Source: Meconema thalassinum (lineage: Eukaryota; Arthropoda; Insecta; Orthoptera; Tettigoniidae). Taken from it: a DNA stretch of 64,000 bases. The stretch is taken from contig OX336389.2 in NCBI GenBank assembly GCA_946902985.2, forward strand, positions 131,847,572-131,911,571. The letters are read 5' to 3'. This document shows positions 45,212 through 56,106 of the stretch, piece by piece. The first letter of the stretch is position 1. The number at the start of each line of letters is the position of its first letter. A model generated the notes under the pieces. The model was not told the DNA's origin, ran no database searches, and saw only the letters and a list, made by a program, of their open reading frames with translations. The position numbers and the translations under genes are program-made.

Positions 45212-45239
45212 TGAAAATAGGCTATTTACTTGTTTTTAT

Positions 45240-45425
45240 TATTATTTATTGGTATTAGTATAATAATTTATTATTAATAATTTTGGGTGTGGCGGTGAGG
45301 TAGGGTGCGGGGGGTCCGGTAGGAGAGAAGGGTGGTGGGACAGTGCATCTCGTGATCAGTCTCGGGAAGGAGCCGCGTGGGTACCGGATGAATGTTCGCT
45401 TAGACCGCTGCAGCCTCTCTACTGG
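45240..45425 (-). repeat. Repeat V, copy 2, inverted
   Basis: Complement GTAGAGAGGCTGCAGCGGTC...GGTACCCACGCGGCTCC matches 41163-41230; A/T trinucleotide tail on the left. Confidence 0.6.
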
Positions 45426-45439
45426 TAGGTCTGGGCACT

Positions 45440-46110
45440 ATAAGGCTCCAATAACAGCAAGTTATTAGTTCCGAACTGTATTATCTGTTCGATATTCATT
45501 AATCAGTAATGGCCAGTTTAAAGTTAATGATTTTTGTTGTTGATTCCTTTAGAGACTTTTGGATAGCGTGGTCGTTTTTCCCCGTTTACTTGGGTGAGGG
45601 TGCGCAGTCCGTCTGATAACCTATGCCATTGTGATGGCGGTCCTAGTGAGTGTCGTAATCGGAGCTAATATTTGGGTAGAAGGCAGCCAAGGGCACAATT
45701 TCGGTACCATCCAAGAATTTGCCAAAAGTTGAAGTGGGAAGTAGGAATAAAACCCACCCCTTCTCAATTCTGCCTCACGAGGCCAAATCAAACCCGTTCC
45801 AGCACAGTGTAAGCAACAAACCGAAGACTATTTAGTTCATGATGTCGATAATCTATTTCGAAGACAGAGACATTTTTGTGATGTGAAGCACCAGCAGAAT
45901 GTAGGAAAATAAGCTATATTAGTTCTTCAAACAACTATATTTTACATTGAATGGTGAATCAGTTTGCAATACTAGGTTGCGATGGTCTCTTTTTACCCTA
46001 GTAACTCACAAGCACTATGATAAAGAAACACCAGCGCGGCTGTGTACGTCGGTACCCATACATAAAATGCGTTAGAACGTCCCATTACGTACAATTATAT
46101 TTTAAGTGGC
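45440..46110. other. Unassigned region with a SINE-like tail
   Basis: 45690-45810 resembles an inverted S7 body (GAAGTGGGAA, CTGCCTCACGAGGC). No gene recognised. Confidence 0.4.
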
Positions 46111-46129
46111 TTGAAGGCGCAAGGGACCA

Positions 46130-46290
46130 GCTCCTGTCCTCTTGGTAGGGCGGACCCAATTTCATTTCTGGTTAATTGATGTGAGATTTTCAAGGTGAAA
46201 TGATACGCCCAGTGGTTCACATTTCTCGATAAGGGAGGTCTTCTTAAACATGAGATCAACAGACAAGTGATCTACAAGCTTCACTTCTTC
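46130..46290 (+). mobile_element. SINE S2, worn copy
   Basis: GATGTGAGATTTTCAAGGTG, then CAGTGGTTCACATTTCTCG and CTACAAGCTTC, following the S2 order. Confidence 0.6.
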
Positions 46291-46711
46291 TTATGGTAGT
46301 TTAATTTCTATTGTACTGGGATAAACAAACAACAGCGATGTCGATTAGGACAACTCAAAGAAAGTTAGTTACGACAGAATATTTTCAATGATATTTTTTT
46401 TTTCAAGCAAATCCCTATTTCACCGCTGACAATCATATTCAACAATTTGAAAGTGTGTAAATGTATTATATCAAAGAATAGTCACATTACCTAAATTAAT
46501 ACCTCAATAATTCTTATATAAAAATTATTATACGCCAATCAATAAATAATTAAAATATATATATTTATATATTAATGGTACATGATTCATCCCGCAATGA
46601 GGTCTTCTTCAGCCAATATTATAAATTAAAATAGTATTGCTATATCAACTTATGCCTACTAACTAATGTCAGATAATTAAAAAAATATATTAAATAATAT
46701 AATAAAAATCA
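46291..46711. other. AT-rich unassigned region
   Basis: No gene; short A/T runs around 46550-46580. Confidence 0.4.
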
Positions 46712-47220
46712 CGCCTCCGTAGCGTAGCGGTCAGCATGGTTATATGAGGACTGGAACGGGGTCTACTCAGCCTTGGGTGGTCCAGATGAGTAGAGGGGAT
46801 TCGATTCCCACCGCAGCCATCCTCGAAGTGGTTTTCCGTGGTTTCCCACTTCGTCTTAGTTGTACCAATCTGAGTACTGAGGTGAGACCTGGAACGGTTC
46901 CAGTGGGTGTTTTTGCTGAGTTCATACGTCATCTCCGACCAATCGCACTACCTAAGCCTCTTACCTACTGTAAGGCCAGCCACGGCCGCCTCCTTCCCTC
47001 TTCCTTGCCTGCCCATCCCAATCTTCCCTTCCCTTCCCATCCCTCATGAGGCCCCTGTTCGCTTTGCAGGTGAGGCCGCCGGAGCGAAGTGCTGATCACA
47101 CCTCCCCAGTTGTATCCACAACGACCAAGTGCTCCCAGCTCTAGGACACTGCCTGGAAAGGCGGTAGTGGTGAGTTCCCTCGCTGAGTCCGTGGGAAAGC
47201 CTACTTGGAAGTTAAAATCG
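46712..47220 (+). mobile_element. SINE Z (S8), full copy
   Basis: CGCCTCCGTAGCGTAGCGG head with GGATTCGATTCCC, GTGGTTTTCCGTGGTTTCC, then CACGGCCGCCTCCTTCCC and GGCGGTAGTGGTGAGTTCCC. It is the uninterrupted reference for the split copy at 51738-56074. Confidence 0.85.
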
Positions 47221-47980
47221 ACCAAAAATTAATATTAAAATAAAATAAAATAAATTAAAATCAAATAATTTAACTAAAATGGATATTCTTACAAAGATAA
47301 TACAATTAATTAAGTTTAATATGGGGCTTCACACTAAAAATTCAAAAATCAAAAATAGATAACAGATAAGTTAGAATATCAAAAATAGTGTAACATCCAA
47401 ATACGTTGCTAAAGCTAAGTATTGATTGGCATACATTTAACAATTTTTATAGGTCTACTTCATCTATCAATATGGATATCAAAAAATACTTTGATATTAT
47501 GGCAAATGTCTTTGCATTCTGTCATTATTTCTTGACACTGAAATGTGTGAGTATATGTCACTTGAATCAACAAACGTTTGGTATTAGTATAAATCGCTTT
47601 CCACCCATCTTTTCTAGAATACGGTGACTACTCCATTCCGTGTAGTGACACAAATATTTATGCGGCAAATACTAGTTACTTGCGTGTTCATCTATTCCCC
47701 TTGATAAGGCCTGGTCTGGAACATGGCAGTAACAAGACAAAGGCTTAAGCCGCAGGGCAGGCGTGACCTGTCCAGACAGTGGCGAACATTCCTTAACTCT
47801 TCACTGCTGTTCATTACACATTGTCTCTATGTGCCTGCTTTTAACAAATGATCAGTGAAACAGAATCGCTATCCATATTCACGAAAATTCAGTTAACATA
47901 GAATGCCTTACGAAATTAAACTAATAGATAGGAGTAGATGTATTTTTGTAATTAAAGATGAACGCAATTTTTTCCACCTC
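47221..47980. other. Unassigned AT-rich region
   Basis: Begins A/T-rich; no gene or repeat recognised. A 73-codon frame at 47406 has no domain. Confidence 0.4.
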
Positions 47981-47984
47981 ATGG

Positions 47985-48330
47985 CATTCTTGGCTGTCAC
48001 TGTGGAGGTTCGATTCGCAGCTCTGATAAGAAATTTAATTCTGGTTTGAGGGCTGAAACGGGGTTTACTCAGTCTTGTGAGGCAACACTGAGAAGATTCT
48101 TCCTTCAGCTATCCTAGAAGGGATTATCAGTGGTTTCCCGCTACTACTCCAGTCGAATGGCGGGATGTTATCTAAACTGAGGCCACGGCAGAATCCTATC
48201 TGAAGCCTAACCCCAGTTATTAACATATGCACTAGCACAGCCATCACAATGACACAGGTTATCACACAGATTCAACACACACAAATGAACAAGGGGCTAC
48301 ATGAATATGATGTCGCGAATCCCTTCAGTG
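47985..48330 (+). mobile_element. SINE S7, copy 3
   Basis: AGAAATTTAATTCTGGTTTG and tail AGGGGCTACATGAATATGATG, then (ACA)n. Confidence 0.8.
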
Positions 48331-48499
48331 AAACAACAACAATAACAACATGGCACGGTAGAGAACCTATCCACCCTATTCACCGAACATGAGTCCCCAT
48401 CAGTTCAGTCTTTTAATACACTGATGGAACAACTCCCATGGAAGTGATCATATTCACGAGATAACTAACACTCATAATAATAATAATACTAATGAGATC

Positions 48500-48640
48500 T
48501 TTAACGTGCCAGTAAATTTACTGACATGGCTCCCGGATATTTAGCACCCTCAAATGCCATCTGACTGCACCATGATTCGATCCCGCTATCTCGGGATCAG
48601 CAGGCGAGATCTTTACCGCTGAGCCACACAGCCAGTTATG
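48500..48640 (-). mobile_element. SINE S5, minus-strand partial copy
   Basis: TTTAACGTGCCAGTAAATTT, GATTCGATCCCGC and TTTACCGCTGAGCCACACAG on the plus strand. Confidence 0.75.
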
Positions 48641-48954
48641 AGTTATATAATAGTGCACTCCGTCATGGATATCACTAATAATGGTATTAGCCACTCAAGA
48701 TACGAGTGTCACTAAACTTGGTTGCCAACGTTTGTTAATACTGTAATAGCCCTTGCAACATTCCAGGACGAGGAGGGGGATGCAGCGATGACAGAGTGCA
48801 GTCTCCACATCAGCAAGCAGCATTTCGTGCACTACTTGTGTTAGACAGAAGTTATAATAAGAGCGGTGAACGGAAAAATGAATAATACTGTGTGAATTGA
48901 GAATGGTGTGTTTCTAATTGTTTCACAACAGCACACCTAAGCGTAATAGAGGCT

Positions 48955-49004
48955 CATGTCAACACGGAGAGTAGAACGATGACTGAGGCAAGTGAAGCTG
49001 GGCC
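48955..49004 (+). repeat. 50-bp LINE ORF2 echo
   Basis: CATGTCAACACGGAGAGTAG...GAAGCTG is nearly identical to the complement of 59343-59393, inside the LINE fragment there. Flanks do not match. Confidence 0.65.
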
Positions 49005-49238
49005 ATAGTCATATCCTAGCCTAGCGGCTGTACCTGTGAACCAAGCAGGCTGACAGCGTGCCACGTGTAAACAAAGAATAGTTCCCACATCGGCCACCGG
49101 CACACATTTATTGAAAGGCTAATACTTCTACTGCTATTCTGTGCTTTCACAAACCTGTCAACGGATGCAACATTTTGTAGAGGATTACATTGAAGGCCTG
49201 TAGATGCTATACCATAAACTCTTCGCTGATTATAAATA

Positions 49239-50703
49239 CACACATCAAAAAAAGTTTTGCATCACCTCGGTTCCAAGAGTTCCGGAACCTTTAAATACAA
49301 AGGGAATAGAGATCAACACAAACAACATTTCAGCTCGTTTTATTGCTCATGAGACCCACACATTGCATGTTGTACCATCATACAGCTAGACTTTCAGCAT
49401 TTGTGGTCCAGATTGCAGTACACACCACTACCTCTAATACCCAGTAGCACGTCCTCTTGCATTGATGCATGCCTGTATTCGTCGTGGCATACTATCCACA
49501 AGTTCATCAAGACACTGTTGGTCCAAATTGTCCCACTCCTCAACGACAATTCGGCGTAAATCTCTCAGAGTGGTTGGTGGGTCAAGACGTCCATAAACAG
49601 CCCTTTTCAACATATCCCAGGCATGTTCGATAGGGTTCATGTCTGGCGAACATGCTGGCCACTGTAGTCGAGCGATGTCGTTATCTTGAAGGAACGCATT
49701 CACAAGATGTGCACGATGAGGTCGAGAATTGTCGTCCATGAAGACAAATGCCTCTCCAATATTCTGCCGATATGGGTGCACTATGGGTCGGAGGATGTCA
49801 TTCAGGTATCGTAAAGCCGTTTCGGAGCCTTCCATGACCACCAGTGGCGTACGTCGGCCCCACATAATGCCACCCCAAAACATCAGGGAACCACCACCTT
49901 GCTGCACTCGCTGGACAGTGTGTCTAAGACGTTCAGCCTGACCAGGGTGCCTCCAAACACGTCTCCGACGATTGTCTGGTTGAAGGCATATGCGACACTC
50001 ATCGGTGAAGAGAACGTGATGCCAATTCTGTGGGGTCCATTCAGCATGTTGTTGGGCCCATCTGTACCGCGCTGCATGGTGTCGGGGTTGCAAAGCTGGA
50101 CCTCGCCATGGACGTCGGGAGTGAAGTTGCGCATCATGCAGCCTATTGCGCACAGTTTGAGTTGAAACACGACGTCCTGTGGCTGAACGAAACGCATTAT
50201 TCAACATGGTGGCATTGCTGTCAGGGTTCCTCCGAGCGGCAATCCGTAAGTAGCGGTCATCCACTACAGTAGTAGCCCTTGGGCGGCCTGAGCGAGGCCT
50301 GTCATCGACAGTTCCTGTATCTCGGTACCTCCTCCATGTCCGAACAACATCGCTTTGGTTCACTCTGAGACGCCTGGAAACTTCCCTTGTTGAGAGCCCT
50401 TCTTGACACAAAGTAACAATGCGGACGCGATCGAACTGCGGTATTGACCTTCTAGGCATGGTAGAACTACAGACAACATGAGCAGCGTACCTTCGTCCTG
50501 GTGGAATGACTGGAACTGATCGGCAGTCGTACCCCCTCCGTCTAATAGGCCCTGCTCATGCATGGTTGTTTACATCTTTGAGCAGTTTTAGTGACATCTA
50601 TGAACAGTCAAAGGGACTGTATCTTTGATACAATATACACAGTCAACGTCTATATGCCGGAGATCTGGGAACCGAGGTGATGCAAAACTTTTTTTGATGT
50701 GTG
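49239..50703 (-). mobile_element. Tc1-like DNA transposon, apparently intact
   Basis: 1465 bp bounded by TA duplications (49237-49238 and 50704-50705). Terminal inverted repeats are identical for the first 36 bp (CACACATC, a run of seven A, GTTTTGCATCACC...GGTTCC). One uninterrupted transposase gene lies between them. Perfect ends and an open gene indicate a recent insertion. Confidence 0.96.
49434..50459 (-). CDS. Tc1-like transposase (DD34E), 341 aa
   Basis: Cut-and-paste transposase of the IS630-Tc1-mariner superfamily, acting on its own terminal repeats and inserting at TA. Residues 1-55 form a helix-turn-helix (EGLSTREVSRRLRVNQSDVV), followed by a GRPR-type segment (RSGRPRATT, 56-64) and a second DNA-binding helix set to about 115. 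The catalytic domain has D153 (LFTDECRI), D243 (FMDDNSRPH) and E278 (NPIEHAWDML). Exactly 34 residues separate the second D and the E, so this is DD34E. Length is normal for the family and there is no stop or frameshift. The gene is more GC-rich than its surroundings, consistent with recent arrival. The start ATG is the first in frame, downstream of about 240 bp of 5' element sequence. Confidence 0.96.
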   Translation of the reverse strand: MPRRSIPQFDRVRIVTLCQEGLSTREVSRRLRVNQSDVVRTWRRYRDTGTVDDRPRSGRPRATTVVDDRYLRIAARRNPDSNATMLNNAFRSATGRRVSTQTVRNRLHDAQLHSRRPWRGPALQPRHHAARYRWAQQHAEWTPQNWHHVLFTDECRICLQPDNRRRRVWRHPGQAERLRHTVQRVQQGGGSLMFWGGIMWGRRTPLVVMEGSETALRYLNDILRPIVHPYRQNIGEAFVFMDDNSRPHRAHLVNAFLQDNDIARLQWPACSPDMNPIEHAWDMLKRAVYGRLDPPTTLRDLRRIVVEEWDNLDQQCLDELVDSMPRRIQACINARGRATGY

Positions 50704-50705
50704 TA

Positions 50706-51238
50706 TAATGCTACACTCTGTTCACCTCAGAAATTATAAATTCCAGATTTGTAGGTAATTTCGCAATTTATATTCAGTTTCTTCCCTCAGAAATGAGCGG
50801 AGTTGAATGACGCGTGCTTGGTGTCTGGCACATTCCGCTACTCTATCAGCAGTCCGTGGTTCTACCTGGCTGTATGCCAAACAGGATCTTTAGAACAGCG
50901 ACGACCTGCCTTTGCACGCTCGGTCTGCTAGCTAGAATGAGCCGCACGCCGGAAAGATGGCCCAGCCTCTCAGGGCTGGGCTGCCTGTGCTGACAGCCGG
51001 CGAGCGACAGATCTTCGCCGTGTCCGACCAAGTCAAGTTGGGATTGTTAGCGCACCGGACGTAATGTAAAGAAACAAACTGTTCGTCCAATGCGTTGGTT
51101 TTCCGTCACTTCTACATAGTGTTTCGCGCGTTTCTCGATGTATTGATTACGTGATTAGCAAAAAACAGTCAAAAATAATTATGGGATATTATGGAACTCA
51201 TTGAAGGTAATACAGTTTCGGTCACATTATTGCTTTTT
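50706..51238. other. Unassigned region, GC-rich in the middle
   Basis: No gene recognised. 50965-50990 contains a strong hairpin, GCCCAGCC/GGCTGGGC, with a six-base loop. Confidence 0.45.
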
Positions 51239-51737
51239 TAGCCTATCTTCCTAAAAAAAATAGGCTTATGAGGTCACCTTTTGTCCGTGAGTGTGGATAT
51301 GTGTGTGTGTTCCCCTAATAGAATCTAAACGGTTGGAGCGATTTTAAATAAACTCAGTAAGGACATAGAACTATTTCGTCCGACCCCGACCGCGTCCTTC
51401 CAATTTTACTACATCTCACCAATCAAACATGGCGGTTAGGCGAAATATTTACCCGTCATTCTATATCTCCGAACCTATTACTGATATCACCTTGAAACTT
51501 TGTATGGTGATACAGAATACTGCGTTGTTTTACAGCTATTTGATTCTTAAAATCATGTTAAGTCCAAACTAACATGATGGCCAAGCGAAGTTACAATATT
51601 TAAATCTCATCTTATCGAGATTAAATCACCCGAGCGCAGTGAAACTTGGTACAATAATTAATTATACAAGATTTAATCTACTGGCATCTGATTCGATTCA
51701 ATTATTCTTACAACAAGGTGGTAGCTGTGCAAAATAT
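51239..51737 (+). repeat. Modular repeat X, copy 1, truncated
   Basis: Starts TAGCCTATCTTCC and ATAGGCTTATGAGGTCACC, TG-rich tract, then ACATGGCGGTTAGGCGAAATA modules. It is interrupted by SINE Z and stops at about 56100, where a second copy begins. Confidence 0.8.
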
Positions 51738-52009
51738 CTTTATTTCTTTCTTTCTTAGTCGTTTACCCTCCAGGTGGGTGGACCCCACGGACTCAGCGAG
51801 GGAACTCACCACTACCGCCTCTACGGGCAGTGTCCTAGAGCTGGGAACATCTAATCAGATTGGATACAACTGGTGAGGTGTGATTGGCACCTCGCCCAGG
51901 CGGCCTCACCTGCAAAGCGAACAGGGGCCTCATGAGGGAAGGTAATGGATGGTCTGGATGGATAGGCAAGGAAGAGGGAAGGAGGCGGCCGTGGCCTTGA
52001 AGAAGGTAC
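51738..52009 (-). mobile_element. SINE Z (S8), distal part, interrupted
   Basis: Inserted into repeat X with a 12-bp duplication TGTGCAAAATAT at 51726-51737 and 56075-56086. This part corresponds to the distal half of 46712-47220. The head half resumes at 55951-56074 after the 3.94-kb block. Confidence 0.85.
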
Positions 52010-55000
52010 TGTCCCCGTAAATCCGTATAGTAGGCTGTCAGATATCCGCCCCCTCAATCGGATTGCCAATAATCAAACGCACCGGCACAGCTACATCAAT
52101 GAAAATGGCACTGACAGATACTACCGAGATTAGAGCACAGCAGTTAACAAGAAATTATTGTGGAACACACCAAAATATACGGGGGTTCATACTTACCTTT
52201 ACTTACCTCTTCAAATTAATCTCGGGTATGGGTTGCCAACTGGATCACTTAAAGTATGCCCACACAATAACCTCCACCATGATACTTAAAATGAACCAAG
52301 ACGGAAACAAGAAACTTTAAACTGTACAATAATTTATTTCACATAAAGGGAATGACTTTAACAAAAACATGACAACAAAATACACGTGGCAATCAGAAGC
52401 CATTGTCAATATAATCATGTCCTCCTGTAGGACTTGTAGACGTTACATACAAAATCTTATCTTTCACTAGCTTATAAAGAACGTAATAATAGTAATACAC
52501 TTGGAATGGATGCGGGAATTGGAACGAGACATGTAGCAATTGTTTTCCTCTTTCATAAAAATCACACTTTATTTATAACTGCAAGCCTGTTATGTGGTCG
52601 ACCTTGGCCTCTAACATACAGTTGTCAGGCCAGCTGCGATCCACCCTACATTATGTCGCATGCCCACGTCGTCAAGTGGACCCACCTGTCCAGCTAACCT
52701 TAGCATATGCTCGTGACATCAGAGCCTAGCTCCTTTTCAAACGCTTTAAATGTCCTCAACTCAACTCAAATATTATCACGCAAATCTTTTAAATGCTTCA
52801 TTCACATGTTACTGGATTACTCTAATAATCCCAAAACTTGTTTAATTACATAATCCACTTGTATAATTAGCGTTCTTTAGAGTATATTAACAAAACTCTT
52901 AATGTTTATAACAAATGCTCATTAATTGTTTATAACAATTATAAATTGTTTATAATATTGTCAAACGACAATTCAAAAATCTATACACGCCTCTCTTAAT
53001 TCCTTTCGTTTCACATTATTGTTAAAGATATTTACACAATTATTTACAATATTAATATTATTTATTTTAGAAATACATTAAACCACACGTTTATCCGGTT
53101 GATAATTACTCAAATCAGGTTAATATAATCGACCAATGAAGGTTAGTTATATTTAAGCTTATATTCAGGTTTAATAAGTTTTAATAATTATTATTATTAT
53201 TTGTGACGGTAACCTCCGTTCAAAATCGTTATCTCAAATTATTTAACACTCTTGTTAATTTTAACAGTAATTTCACATGATTAATTTTCAAAGGACCTGG
53301 ACAATAAACTCAGCGGAAAATTACTTCGCTCAAATGCACAAAATTGCATAAAATAGGCCCAGAATTCATCATATATTTCCATATATATGGCATAAAAATC
53401 TTCCACAATCCATACACAAAACCTCCACTTATAATCTCATCAACTTCATTAATATTACTGTGGGAATCTCCTTCACTTATTCAAGGGCATTATTCATCAG
53501 CGACTTTTACATGTCCACTGAACTAACGATTATACATCCATAGTTCCACTTCAAAAATTCTTATATTCATTAATTGTTTCAAAACTGTTATTTATTTAAC
53601 CTTCGTGGGTTTCATTCATGAATCGATATGAAGTAAAAATTTGCCAATCACAAATAAATTTAATAGCAAATACGATTATACACGCCTCTCTGGTCTATCA
53701 AAATTGAGATTAATATCTCCTAAGTATCGTGGTATAAAAATACTATCTTCAAACAAAGTTCATCTAAACTGCATAAATAATCGAATAGAATACAATTAGA
53801 CTTTGGAATGCAAACATTATTGTTCCAATCTAGTATTGAGAAAAATTCCTATCAAATATTCATTACTATAGTGTATTCAATAAATCGTAATCAAAGTTCA
53901 TAGTTCATAAAATTGTCTATAATGCAATGGTAATTTCAGAACTGACGATAGATGTCTATGTTGCAATCATGTTCCTAAAACGACTAGTATTTCCAAGATC
54001 GTCGATACAGTAATAGATTTTAACGTTCTAAAATATTTTGATTATTCTTCTTTCTTGAGGATGACAGAAAATTGGTCAAAGTAATTTACTGAAGAGAATT
54101 ACTTTAATAAAAATGACACGCTGTCTGAATTCAAATCTGCCATAGAAAATCATTAACTTTACAGTCAAATCGTGACTACAAGAATAAGCAAATTACTGAA
54201 AGAATATACATATCAGTCTCAACTGATCCAAAAATATTTAAATATGCCAATGACAAAACAATGTCTTAATAAATCGTAGAAAAAGGCATAAATCATCGAA
54301 GTGTACTGAGTACAGAAATCTCAAGCAAGAATATGGGGCAAAATATATATGGGACAAAAATATGGGGAAAATGGTTGCTCAGATATCGCTAAATGACTCA
54401 AATAATACAAGAAACGTTCACGACTACCTTATCTGTTGATTGAAGTTCTAAAGGAAAATCTTCCAAAGAAGACTGGTGATGGTTCCATTTCATCAAAAAG
54501 ATGTGCTCCGTCCTCGAACCTGGAACCAGCGCCCTCGGAGAATAGAACTGCTTCCTCCTCCGGAAATTGCACTGCTCCGTGTATACGATAGACATCCTTC
54601 TGGCAAAACTCTTCTTTGTGAGCCGGGTCTACCCTGGCCTCTCTTGATAGTTCCCTGAAGTTCTGGTAGAAATTCGCCATGAAGTTTATTGCAATAATTT
54701 CCGTAGAAATATTCATATTTGTGGAGTATGAATATGTTTCCACTGCCATTTGATATAATTCAGCGTTGGACAACGATGCATGAGTGTAGTTGGATGTTCA
54801 CTACATGCTCGCTTTTGTAGAAAGACGATTAGCGAAGTTCCATGCTGCTATCTCACTCCATCGATATATGTCCCAATTGCATTAAAGTCCTTAGCCTTCC
54901 ATCTCCATTTCCGTTATAATAGTTGAAAGAACTGCGATATTATATTTTTCCATGTTAGAATGCAGCGTTGTATCACCAAAAGCAATATGAAGTAGCACGG

Positions 55001-55950
55001 TTGCAATACGTGTCAGCCGTAGCGTGGAATGTGATATTTTAAAAGTGCTTCTCAGGTGGCGAGAAAATCACTTTTGTCTGCCGTCTTAAAATGCCAATAT
55101 CTTTCGAATTATAATCTTGAAAATGTTCAACCTTTCTACACACTTTAATATAGTACTGCACAATAGAAGTAGCTTAAAGGCATTAGTCAACTCTTGATAT
55201 ATTATCTTGTAGACTTGAAAATGTGTGCGTTTCAACTTCGCCTAGTTTCAAACACCGTAAAATGGAACTGCGGCACGCTCGAAGCTCGTTCAATGCGGTG
55301 GGCTATACCACACGCTAAAGACGACTTGTTTCACTTATTCACTCGAAAACGACTATATGACATCAGAAATATATATGCGGTATGAGATATATATGCGATA
55401 TGAGACACATGAGCTATGAGAGCTCCTCTCTGCTGTGCAAGACCTTTTATCAACTTCTTAAGGGGCGTATCCATCCCTTCCATAGCTTGTTTCTCCGTCA
55501 TTGCTAGAATTTCTAACTTTGGCTATACTTGACGGATTTTCAAATTTCAAAAACTCAAAAATAATTTCTTCAAAATTCCAAATCAATGCCATAACCGAAA
55601 ATAGATTTCCACAATTCTGCATTCCAAAAGTAATTAAAATATAGTAGTTTCAGTAATCTCCGTCTCCCTCCAAACTATCGTTCATTGGTTCGAGCTTTTC
55701 CTCCAATCGCGTAACTTCTTCCTCAGCACAATTCCATGTTTCCATGCGACTGCGTCGTAAATCTCAGATCTTTCTCGAACAAAATCATGACGTCACCAAG
55801 AATCTCAGCTCAACCAGCCTACTTGCGTGAAGTCTGCGTCATCCGTGCTCACGTCATGAATATCCACGTCACAACTATGACTGCCATAACTTTCTTCATA
55901 TTTTCCAATACAGCCACCGTGGTCTCAATATAATTCAATTTACGGGGGCA
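52010..55950. mobile_element. 3.94-kb TG...CA block inside a SINE, candidate giant solo LTR
   Basis: The SINE is interrupted exactly between GTAC (52006-52009) and a second GTAC (55951-55954), a 4-bp target duplication. The insert starts TGTCCCCGTAAAT and ends ATTTACGGGGGCA, short inverted ends with TG...CA as in LTRs. No coding domain or internal direct repeat was found. It is AT-rich through 52700-54400. A 114-codon minus frame at 54429-54773 has no domain I recognise. A non-autonomous DNA element remains possible. Confidence 0.6.
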
Positions 55951-56074
55951 GTACCATCCCGGCATTTGCCCGAAGACGAAGTGGGAAACCACGGAAAACC
56001 ACTTCGAGGATGGCCGAGGTGGGATTCGAACCCCCTCTACTCATTTGGAACTCCCGAGGCTGAGTAGACCCCGT
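55951..56074 (-). mobile_element. SINE Z (S8), head part
   Basis: Minus strand: GGGGTCTACTCAGCCTCGGG, B-box GGTTCGAATCCC, then GTGGTTTTCCGTGGTTTCC. Joins 51738-52009 once the 3.94-kb block is removed. Confidence 0.85.
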
Positions 56075-56106
56075 TGTGCAAAATATAAAAATGTTTTTTT
56101 TAATTT

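Noticed and set aside
54429..54773. 114-codon minus-strand frame inside the 3.94-kb block
   Set aside because: Overlapping frames on both strands are open here too, and no family resemblance was seen. Kept only as a remark.
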